IMG/VR virus record: IMGVR_UViG_3300043331_001402
Coordinates: 1-52,090 of that record
DNA length: 52,090 nt
Source of the DNA: a virus
Strand: one strand, 5' to 3'
Made by a program: the position numbers and the translations under genes. The notes below the pieces were generated by a model. It had not been told where the DNA came from, did not search any database, and saw only the letters and a list, made by a program, of their open reading frames with translations. This document shows positions 46,762 to 52,090 of the stretch, piece after piece. The first letter of the stretch is position 1; the number at the start of each line of letters is the position of its first letter.

Positions 46762-47576
46762 AGCACATTCTTTGCACCTTCCCTGGTCGTCACGGTGATC
46801 TACTCTGGGCACTCCCCACGGTCCGCGCGATTGCGGAAACGGTGGGGCATCCGGTGGACTTTGCGACGACAGGGAAATACGGTCGTATCGCTTCCCTGGT
46901 GAAGGCGCAGGACTACATCGGTGGGGTGCATGTGCTCAAGGAGTGGGAAGTCGAGGAGGGCGCACCGATGCGACCGACGGTGCCACCGCACATTCCTGAC
47001 GACTACGACCGAGCCGTGCACCTCGGCTATCCCGGCTGGCCAGAGCTGCCGTTGCCGTTCTACATCGAGAAGATCGGCAAGCTGCAGTTCCCTCAGATGT
47101 TCCCGATCGATCTCAATCGGCCCTGGATCAAGGCAGAGAAACCGGCCAAGAGTCTCTCGACGCAGGTGGCAGTCGGCTTCAGCGACGAACACTTCGAGCT
47201 GAAATACGGGCTCTGGTCCTTGCTGACGTTGGAGAAGCTCTCGCCCTCTCTAGGAGGGTCGTGGATCTCCCTGATGGGGGCACCGGGATCACGCTGGGTC
47301 AAAGAAGGGGGGCACGGAGAAGCAACCTGGGAGTTGACGGCTCATACCCTCACCAACTGCAGCATCTTCCTCGGGTGCTGCAGCTCCCTCCACGTGCTGG
47401 CGTGTGCGATGGGCAAGCGCGTGCTGATCATGGAGCCGAACGAGCAGCGGTGGAACCCGGTGTTCTATCCCTACGGGATGGACGGCCCGCAGGTGCTGGT
47501 GATTCGCGGCGGTGACGGCCGTCCGACGTTTGACGCACGACACGTGAGGGACCAGATCCATGCACTTCTGTCCTGA
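46758..47576 (+). CDS. Glycosyltransferase, GT9-like (heptosyltransferase type)
   Basis: A 272-residue protein. The start CTFPGRHGDLLWALPTVRAI matches the acceptor loop of ADP-heptose-type GT9 enzymes ('xGxIGDxLxxxPxxRxL'). The C-terminal half contains LGCCSSLHVLACAMGKRVLI with EPNEQRW, the donor-site region of this family (GxxSGxxHLAxALGxP). It is slightly short for the family. It overlaps the 58-aa gene. The acceptor is unknown: host LPS, virion protein or DNA base. Confidence 0.7.
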   Translation: MKHILCTFPGRHGDLLWALPTVRAIAETVGHPVDFATTGKYGRIASLVKAQDYIGGVHVLKEWEVEEGAPMRPTVPPHIPDDYDRAVHLGYPGWPELPLPFYIEKIGKLQFPQMFPIDLNRPWIKAEKPAKSLSTQVAVGFSDEHFELKYGLWSLLTLEKLSPSLGGSWISLMGAPGSRWVKEGGHGEATWELTAHTLTNCSIFLGCCSSLHVLACAMGKRVLIMEPNEQRWNPVFYPYGMDGPQVLVIRGGDGRPTFDARHVRDQIHALLS

Positions 47577-47675
47577 CGAACTTTCCATCGTGATGTATAT
47601 AAGTCTTAGTCTACAGAGTCTACTGAGTCGACTGTGGCTGGTGAGAGTGTGGGTCGAAGGGGTGTGGAGGCACAG
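47577..47675 (+). promoter_or_regulatory. Short gap with repeated AGTCTAC/AGTCGAC
   Basis: A 99 bp gap. It contains TATATAAG near 47597 and the short repeats AGTCTAC, AGTCTAC and AGTCGACT within 47605-47635. A promoter or operator could lie here, but no clear -35 is visible. A GGAGGCACAG ribosome site precedes the next gene. Confidence 0.3.
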
Positions 47676-48023
47676 ATGAGTGGGAGCACGAAACGACGAC
47701 ACGTGAAGATCGAAGCAGACGTCACCATGAACGTGACCGATACCTATCTGGTCGATCGGCTCAAAGGGACGATGGTCGACGAGTGCCTGGAGGTGTCGGA
47801 GCTGTCGATCGAGGCGACCACCATCGAGCCTCCGCCGGTCGACACGATGAATAAATGGCTGATCGGGGTGACCCTCAGTAGTGGCGTTCGGACCGTCCAC
47901 ATCGGGCTGCCGCCTCGCCAGCTCAGCAAAGAAGAAGCGCTCGTCTTCGCAGCGTGGATCGTGAGCCTGATCGGTGACGACGAACGCTGGCCACAGGTGC
48001 TCCAGGCGGTGCAGACCACCTAA
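47676..48023 (+). CDS. Small protein, 115 aa
   Basis: A 115-residue protein from the ATG at 47676, with a GGAGG site. Basic at the start (MSGSTKRRHVKIEADVTMNV) and beta/helix mixed after (VDTMNKWLIGVTLSSGVRTV, and EEALVFAAWIVSLIGDDERW). No family is recognised. Confidence 0.5.
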   Translation: MSGSTKRRHVKIEADVTMNVTDTYLVDRLKGTMVDECLEVSELSIEATTIEPPPVDTMNKWLIGVTLSSGVRTVHIGLPPRQLSKEEALVFAAWIVSLIGDDERWPQVLQAVQTT

Positions 48024-48062
48024 TCGAGACGAGACGGAAACACGTGAGAAGGAGTGTGCCAC

Positions 48063-48341
48063 ATGTTTGTGCAGCCGAAGAACTATCGCACGCCGACGAC
48101 GACCGCGTTCCAGTGGAAGGGTGACAATCTCACGGAGATGCAGGACGCCCTCTCTCCCGCCTCCCCCCTGTTCCAAGTCGATTACTGCGGCGGGCAGCTC
48201 GGGCTGATCGTGGGGGGCCAGCTCAGGTTCGCCAAGCGGACCGACTGGATCGTCAACCGAGACGGTCAGATCCTGATCATGACCGATGACGAGTTTCACA
48301 ACTATTACGAACCGGCCACCCCTGCCGAAGGAGATCAATGA
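48063..48341 (+). CDS. Small protein, 92 aa
   Basis: A 92-residue protein from the ATG at 48063 with a GAAGGAGTG site. It looks beta-rich (FQVDYCGGQLGLIVGGQLRF and IVNRDGQILIMTDDEFHNYY). The pattern resembles small phage proteins in which a strand-turn-strand precedes 'MTDxEFxxxYE'. Function unknown. Confidence 0.5.
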   Translation: MFVQPKNYRTPTTTAFQWKGDNLTEMQDALSPASPLFQVDYCGGQLGLIVGGQLRFAKRTDWIVNRDGQILIMTDDEFHNYYEPATPAEGDQ

Positions 48342-48565
48342 AGGGCACGACGCTCGTGTGTTCGAGGGGCTGCGCGAATCCCAAGCGAGACCGAGCGCAG
48401 GAACATCCAGGCATCTGCGAATGCGGAGGCTTCTTGGACGATGTTCCCATGATCCCGGCGTTGGTGTACCACGACATCATGTGTCCAACGCTCACGAAGC
48501 GTGGTCCTTGCACCTGCGAGACGCAGATTGTTGTGGCTGAGCGTACAGGCAAAGACCATGACTGA
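48338..48565 (+). CDS. Small Cys-rich protein, 75 aa
   Basis: A 75-residue protein with seven Cys, in VCSRGC, ICECGG, MCPT and PCTCET, as well as His. A metal-binding fold is likely. It overlaps the neighbours by four and eight bases. Role unknown. Confidence 0.5.
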   Translation: MKGTTLVCSRGCANPKRDRAQEHPGICECGGFLDDVPMIPALVYHDIMCPTLTKRGPCTCETQIVVAERTGKDHD

Positions 48566-48971
48566 CGTCCAGGCGCTGGTGGCGAGACTGGAAGACCGTG
48601 CAGCAGAAATTGAGGTCGGCGACCTATTGCCGTGTAAAGAGTTTACGCCTGGCGTGAAGAAGCCGAATCTGCCCGCGCATCTAGACGCATCGCAATATTG
48701 CATTCGGTGCGGTAATCGCAAGGAAAAGCATCAGGCGACAAGTACGTATCGCCTTCTCCGTGACGCCGCCGCCGCTCTCACACAGCTCCAGCAGGAACGG
48801 GACCGGCTGCACGGAGCGCTCGACCAAATTGTGAAACTCATTCGCCCGAACCATAACTATCAGTGGGAACTGTTCTCCGTGTGGGAATCTGCAATTCGGC
48901 TACGTGACGAGCTTCAGCAGAAGAGTCGTCAACCTCCCTTCACGAATCCTGAGCAAAATCCAGGGATTTGA
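48558..48971 (+). CDS. Protein with Cys/His knuckle and coiled coil, 137 aa
   Basis: A 137-residue protein from the ATG at 48558. YCIRCGNRKEKHQ is a Cys2-His knuckle like the CKVCGEHEKTH of the clamp-like protein at 33972. A coiled coil (LRDAAAALTQLQQERDRLHG) follows. It ends just over the -35 of the next promoter. Function unknown. Confidence 0.5.
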   Translation: MTDVQALVARLEDRAAEIEVGDLLPCKEFTPGVKKPNLPAHLDASQYCIRCGNRKEKHQATSTYRLLRDAAAALTQLQQERDRLHGALDQIVKLIRPNHNYQWELFSVWESAIRLRDELQQKSRQPPFTNPEQNPGI

Positions 48972-48996
48972 CAATCCATGGATTCTATGGTACGAT
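48968..48996 (+). promoter_or_regulatory. Rightward promoter
   Basis: TTGACA at 48968-48973 and TACGAT at 48991-48996, 17 bases apart. Start near 49003 leaves only about 14 bases before the ATG at 49017, so the GGAGGTG site is at the very 5' end. It overlaps the 3' end of the preceding gene and probably drives the 49017-52090 genes. Confidence 0.6.
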
Positions 48997-49016
48997 CAGT
49001 GGTGGAGGTGCAGCGT

Positions 49017-49424
49017 ATGTCAGACGACAATCGGTCACAGATGCCAGATGAGTTCGATCGCCTGCTCGGGTCGCTCGACGGTCTTCCGGACACCTACAAG
49101 TCCAAGCCGTCCGTTCTCCGAACCGTCCCTTTCCTGGGAGTCGGAGGGACACGCATGTTCATCGTGCAGACCTTTCGCCAGTACGACAAGCACACCAACA
49201 AGAAGGGTGAGGACGTCAGCAAGGCGCGGGACACCTTGTTCCTCGAAGTCACCGGTCCCGAGGGCACGATTCGACTCGTGGTGCCGAACGCGGTGCTCGA
49301 TGCCCTGGTGCGCCAGCGTGACACCCTCACGACCAGCGCACGGAAGAAACAGGCCAAACGGATCGCCGCCGAGCGCAAGAAGCGTGGCGAGCTGCCCGGC
49401 TTTCTTATGAAGAAGGCGGGCTGA
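49017..49424 (+). CDS. Small protein, 135 aa
   Basis: A 135-residue protein. The ATG at 49017 after GGAGGTGCAGCGT is chosen, because the longer frame begins inside the promoter. It has a strand-rich middle (FLGVGGTRMFIVQTFRQYDK, then TIRLVVPNAVLDALVRQRDT) and a basic helical end (KKQAKRIAAERKKRGELPGF). A nucleic-acid-binding role is possible. No family is recognised. Confidence 0.5.
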   Translation: MSDDNRSQMPDEFDRLLGSLDGLPDTYKSKPSVLRTVPFLGVGGTRMFIVQTFRQYDKHTNKKGEDVSKARDTLFLEVTGPEGTIRLVVPNAVLDALVRQRDTLTTSARKKQAKRIAAERKKRGELPGFLMKKAG

Positions 49425-49425
49425 C

Positions 49426-49815
49426 ATGAGGAAAACACTTGCAGGGATTCTGATCGGGATGTTCGTCGGTGGTGCAATCGAGGCTCAGATCTTCTCAGCC
49501 TACTACACCCCTGGGCAACTGATGGAGACAGCAAAGTATCGAGAAAATGATCACATGATGGAGGGCATTCGGCTCGGGTACGCGACAGGGGTCGCAGATG
49601 CCTTGTCGTTCGTCTCAGAGTTCGGCGCAAAGTCGACCCGCAGCTACGAAGAGGATTACGTGGTCATGGTGCGGATCGATGAGTGTCTGAAATTCAGAGG
49701 CACGACGCGAGGGACGCTGACGTCCTACGCGGCTGACGTGTGGCGACCATTGACCGGACAGAAAGAATCGGCAGCAGCGCTTCTCGCGGTGTCGTGCCTA
49801 CCGAAAGACAAATGA
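49426..49815 (+). CDS. Secreted protein, possibly Rap1a/Tai-like
   Basis: A 129-residue protein with an N-terminal signal (MRKTLAGILIGMFVGGAIEA) and mature part with IRLGYATGVADALSFVSEFG, two Cys (ECLKF and SCLPK) and a helix. The pattern 'GYxxGVxDA...C...' resembles Rap1a/Tai immunity proteins, which block type VI effectors in the periplasm. The match is by eye and weak. It may be a lysogenic-type or moron-type gene for host fitness. Confidence 0.45.
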   Translation: MRKTLAGILIGMFVGGAIEAQIFSAYYTPGQLMETAKYRENDHMMEGIRLGYATGVADALSFVSEFGAKSTRSYEEDYVVMVRIDECLKFRGTTRGTLTSYAADVWRPLTGQKESAAALLAVSCLPKDK

Positions 49816-49991
49816 AGCGAGGCTACTCCAGAGCCTTCAGGCCGCACGGGGATTCTGGGAAGCGCTACACGCTCGACCAGATCCCCGCCGGCTTCTGGGC
49901 AGCCGTCAGAGCCAAAGCGAAGCTGAAGGGGGTCTCCCTGCGAGGACTGATTCTGGAGCTGCTCAAACGGTGGTTGGAGGAAGGGGACTGA
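49812..49991 (+). CDS. Ribbon-helix-helix DNA-binding protein, 59 aa
   Basis: A 59-residue protein that overlaps the previous stop (ATGA). YTLDQIPAGFWAAVRAKAKL followed by KGVSLRGLILELLKRWLEEG fits the strand-helix-helix core of Arc/CopG regulators, where the strand binds the groove and 'GxSLRGLI' begins the second helix. It may be a small regulator of the nearby genes, for instance at the inverted repeats that follow. Confidence 0.6.
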   Translation: MKRGYSRAFRPHGDSGKRYTLDQIPAGFWAAVRAKAKLKGVSLRGLILELLKRWLEEGD

Positions 49992-49993
49992 AT

Positions 49994-50124
49994 TTGTCGA
50001 CAGTCGTTCTCGGCAGCTTCCTGTGACTGCAGTGCACAGGTCGAAGGGACGCGTCGCAATAACGCCGGTCGTGCTCGAATCGGCGGTAGGCTGCGAGCCA
50101 AAGTATCCCGGCGACTGTCGACAA
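49994..50124 (+). ncRNA. Candidate structured RNA, element B
   Basis: A perfect 13-bp closing stem, TTGTCGACAGTCG/CGACTGTCGACAA (49994-50006 and 50112-50124), encloses CTCGGCAGC/GCTGCGAG (50009-50017 and 50090-50097, one bulge), a hairpin CCTGTG/CACAGG (50020-50025 and 50035-50040) and a hairpin CGCCG/CGGCG (50063-50067 and 50081-50085). No frame crosses the region. It could be an RNA or, because of the terminal repeats, a small mobile element. No target duplication is visible. Confidence 0.5.
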
Positions 50125-50145
50125 TGTGACGGAAGGTGAGGGCAC

Positions 50146-50667
50146 ATGAAGGTCGAGACGTTCAAGCACGACGGGAAGTCGTATGAGCTGACCTTGGTAG
50201 GCGACGGCGGACACGCGGGAGAGTTCGCGGTCGTCATCGACGGCGACGCCTACTATTCGGAAACCCTCAAGGGGCTCAAGGACAAGATCGGACGGATGAT
50301 GCGGAAGGCCAGCGTACGCGTCAGTCTGCCAGCCGTGCGAACCCGGAATAGCAGTCGCTGGAAGCCCGATGAAAAAGGTGAGACAGAGGCCGTGACAATC
50401 ACGGGCATCCATCAACGAAACCGCTCGATCTTGCTCCGTGTCAACGCGACCGGGAAGGCCGCTACGGCGGACGGCTACGAGGGGGAGTTGCTCAAGCCGA
50501 GCGTGAACGTGAAGGAGTACAAGCGTCTCGTCCTCGCACGAGCGGAAGCGAACAAAGCCTACGACGCCTTTGTCGAGACCTGGAGCTACGACAAGAAAGA
50601 CATCGAGGCGGAGATCGGCAAAGCGGAGCGCGCAGCGGGGATCGAACCGGATTGGGACGAGGAATAA
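50146..50667 (+). CDS. Protein of unknown function, 173 aa
   Basis: A 173-residue protein. Strand-rich at first (YELTLVGDGGHAGEFAVVID), then basic and helical (KRLVLARAEANKAYDAFVET), with an acidic end (ERAAGIEPDWDEE). A GGAAGGTGAGGGCAC sequence precedes the ATG. No family is recognised. Confidence 0.5.
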   Translation: MKVETFKHDGKSYELTLVGDGGHAGEFAVVIDGDAYYSETLKGLKDKIGRMMRKASVRVSLPAVRTRNSSRWKPDEKGETEAVTITGIHQRNRSILLRVNATGKAATADGYEGELLKPSVNVKEYKRLVLARAEANKAYDAFVETWSYDKKDIEAEIGKAERAAGIEPDWDEE

Positions 50668-50679
50668 AAAGGAGTGTGC

Positions 50680-51084
50680 ATGCGACTGATCAACTTTGGC
50701 GTCGGCGAGATCACCGACCGTCTGTCCATCCTGTCGCTGAAGATCCTGCACAGCAAGCCGGGCGTCGACAACGGGCATTTCACCGCCGAGCGATCCCAAC
50801 TGCTGGGCAAGCTCGCCGGCCGCAGTCTCAACGGTGCGTGGTTCGAGCAGGCCATGGAACTATCGGCCGTCAACGCGGCGATCTGGAAGGGCGAGGACGA
50901 TCTGCGTGAGCTGCGGCGAGGAAGCGACACCATCGGTCCGAAGACGGTGGCCCTCGCTGCCGGAGAGATCGGGATGCGCCTGCAAGAACTGAACGACCGG
51001 CGGCACGAGCTGATCGAGGAGATCAACAAGAAGTCGGGCGAGTTCTTCGGATCGGAGAAGGTCACGACCGAGGTGACGGAGTAG
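50680..51084 (+). CDS. Small protein, DUF6165-like start
   Basis: A 134-residue protein from the ATG at 50680, with an AAAAAGGAG site. The opening LINFGVGEITDRLSILSLKI resembles the first motif of DUF6165 and related sugar-linked proteins ('GExxDKLxILxLK'), which are often found near glycosyltransferase genes. The rest is helical (EIGMRLQELNDRRHELIEEI). The relation is tentative. Confidence 0.45.
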   Translation: MRLINFGVGEITDRLSILSLKILHSKPGVDNGHFTAERSQLLGKLAGRSLNGAWFEQAMELSAVNAAIWKGEDDLRELRRGSDTIGPKTVALAAGEIGMRLQELNDRRHELIEEINKKSGEFFGSEKVTTEVTE

Positions 51085-51090
51085 TCCTGT

Positions 51091-51342
51091 GTGACAGCCT
51101 GGAGGATTCCTGTCACATCGACGGCGGTTCTCCTAGTAGACGCCACCACAGGCGAGCGGTGGTGTTTCATTCGGAATGATGGGGGAGGCAATATCTACTT
51201 GGGCGGACCGGGCGTCACCGACAACGACGGATTCGAGCTAGGCGGGAATAGTGTGATCGGCCCCGTGCAGGTCAAGCAAGGTCGTCAACTCTGGGCGGTA
51301 CGGCAGAACGGAAACAGCACAGCACATATTCTCACGTCATGA
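51091..51342 (+). CDS. Small beta-rich protein, 83 aa
   Basis: An 83-residue protein from a GTG. VLLVDATTGERWCFIRNDGG, then GNSVIGPVQVKQGRQLWAVR, has the repeating strand layout of small virion domains. It overlaps the next tiny gene by four bases. It could be a small structural or attachment domain in the right arm. Confidence 0.45.
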   Translation: MTAWRIPVTSTAVLLVDATTGERWCFIRNDGGGNIYLGGPGVTDNDGFELGGNSVIGPVQVKQGRQLWAVRQNGNSTAHILTS

Positions 51343-51434
51343 AATATCTCTGTCTCAGCCTCATCGGCTTGTTTCTCCTCGCAGTCGCGATCGGGATGGC
51401 GATCGAGTGGTACGTCGGAAAGGGGGAACGTTGA
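51339..51434 (+). CDS. Tiny membrane protein, 31 aa
   Basis: A 31-residue frame, MKYLCLSLIGLFLLAVAIGM followed by AIEWYVGKGER, with one membrane helix. Its ATG overlaps the preceding stop and its TGA overlaps a TTG start downstream. Such coupling supports it. Role unknown. Confidence 0.5.
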   Translation: MKYLCLSLIGLFLLAVAIGMAIEWYVGKGER

Positions 51435-51619
51435 AGGTCTATCTCGGTGACGGCGTCTATGCCGAGTTCGATGCGACGACCCTCGACGTCATCCTGACAA
51501 CGGAAAACGGCGTCGCGATCACCAACCGAATCGTGCTCGAACCGGACGTCCTCGACGCCTTGGGGCGGGTGACACAGCGTTGGATCTACGAGCGTCAGCG
51601 CCCGAAGGAGCAACCATGA
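51431..51619 (+). CDS. Small protein, 62 aa
   Basis: A 62-residue protein taken from the TTG at 51431, which overlaps the previous TGA (TTGA) after an AAAGGGGGAAC site. It reads KVYLGDGVYAEFDATTLDVI and ITNRIVLEPDVLDALGRVTQ. The form 'VYLGDGVYAxFDGxxLxLxTENG' is typical of small phage proteins. Function unknown. Confidence 0.5.
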   Translation: MKVYLGDGVYAEFDATTLDVILTTENGVAITNRIVLEPDVLDALGRVTQRWIYERQRPKEQP

Positions 51620-52090
51620 AAGTCCTCCTCGTCACGACCTGGGACACCGCCTGCGGCATTGCCGAGCACTCGGCCATGCTCAAGGAAGCGGTCGAGAAAG
51701 CCGATCCGGAGATCGCGATCATCCCAGACGTAGATGCGCTTGATCCACGGCACGACTGTGTCAGGTCGATCGTCCATGATCCACCAGATACGCACGGGAT
51801 CTCTATCGTACATCTGAACTATCACGCCGCCTTGCACTCACGCTGGACACCTGCAGAGGTGCAACGACTCCGGGAAGCTGGGCAGAAGGTCGTCGTCACC
51901 TATCACGACACAGGCGTCCCGAACTCCGAGCAGTGCTTGTCGGTGTTGCGCGCGGCAGACGCGGGCGTCGTCCACGAATCGTGTCCCGACATCCAGGACG
52001 ACCCGTCGCTGCGAGAGAAGGTGCGGTACTGGCGACAAGGGATCCTGACGCCGAGATTGTTCCCTGACGAAACCGCCAAGCTGTCGTATT
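51616..52090 (+). CDS. Glycosyltransferase-like protein, 3' end missing
   Basis: At least 158 codons are open to the right edge. The start KVLLVTTWDTACGIAEHSAM is the typical first strand and loop of GT4-like enzymes that act on sugar chains (VxxWxxxCGIAEYS), and VVVTYHDTGVPNSEQC is a further motif of this group. The donor-binding half lies outside the window. It is the fourth glycosyltransferase-like gene in 8.4 kb. Confidence 0.6.
   Translation, partial: MKVLLVTTWDTACGIAEHSAMLKEAVEKADPEIAIIPDVDALDPRHDCVRSIVHDPPDTHGISIVHLNYHAALHSRWTPAEVQRLREAGQKVVVTYHDTGVPNSEQCLSVLRAADAGVVHESCPDIQDDPSLREKVRYWRQGILTPRLFPDETAKLSY

Noticed and set aside
50063-50085. A T-arm of a tRNA (CTCGAAT loop)
   Set aside because: The loop is 13 bases and no anticodon or D arm can be placed; it is part of a larger fold.
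49994-50124. A transposon with target duplication
   Set aside because: Inverted ends exist, but flanking bases do not match and no transposase is near.
1-52090. Integrase or lysogeny module
   Set aside because: No recombinase, CI-type repressor or attachment core could be supported by sequence in this window.

Overview
The window looks like one 52 kb stretch of a double-stranded DNA bacteriophage, or a closely related prophage, that is GC-rich and almost fully coded. Genes commonly overlap as ATGA, TAATG or TGATG. Portal, terminase, capsid, scaffold-like and adaptor-like genes are present, but no tape-measure gene, integrase, tRNA or CRISPR array is seen. A short-tailed (podovirus-like) virion is therefore inferred. 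The host cannot be named. The Tat-like signals, a lipoprotein and a GT9-like (heptosyltransferase-like) enzyme are compatible with a Gram-negative host but do not prove one. Both ends of the window cut through genes.

Left arm, 1-29,079, all on the minus strand. Read in transcription order (right to left): small zinc and Arg-rich proteins and a lamin-G-like virion protein (27.1-29.1 kb); a probable small terminase with DnaJ-type zinc motifs (25.7-26.4 kb); a lysis cassette of CHAP-like endolysin, putative hydrolase, small membrane proteins and a lipoprotein (22.8-25.7 kb); the large terminase (20.1-22.4 kb); small accessory genes; the portal (15.9-18.0 kb); a run of six tiny basic proteins (14.9-15.8 kb); scaffold-like protein, major capsid protein and decoration-type proteins (11.5-14.4 kb); then adaptor-like and fibre-like virion proteins, ending in a very large tail protein that runs off the left edge.

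Control region, 29,080-29,866. This divergent region holds phased A-tracts, a strong dyad, a tiny leftward gene, three ATGGATACC-type repeats and a good rightward sigma70-like promoter.

Right arm, 29,867-52,090, plus strand except one gene. An early block (DUF932, small proteins with conserved GGAGGTG ribosome sites, RadC-like, beta-clamp-like, UvrD-like helicase) ends at a 240 bp AT-rich gap with six TGATAGAA-type repeats, a candidate replication origin. Beside it a leftward RepA-like ATPase is encoded. Next comes a recombination block (Cas4-like PD-(D/E)XK nuclease, RecA/Sak4-like ATPase, likely ssDNA-binding protein). The last 8.4 kb is accessory: four glycosyltransferases of different folds, a cold-shock protein, a possible Rap1a/Tai-like secreted protein, a ribbon-helix-helix protein and many small unknown proteins.

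The strongest unexplained signals are two intergenic structured elements (38,797-38,894 and 49,994-50,124), a pair of hairpins with covarying stems that enclose ribosome-binding sites (30,955-31,019 and 31,580-31,638), the repeat-array origin, and the phage-borne glycosyltransferase set.
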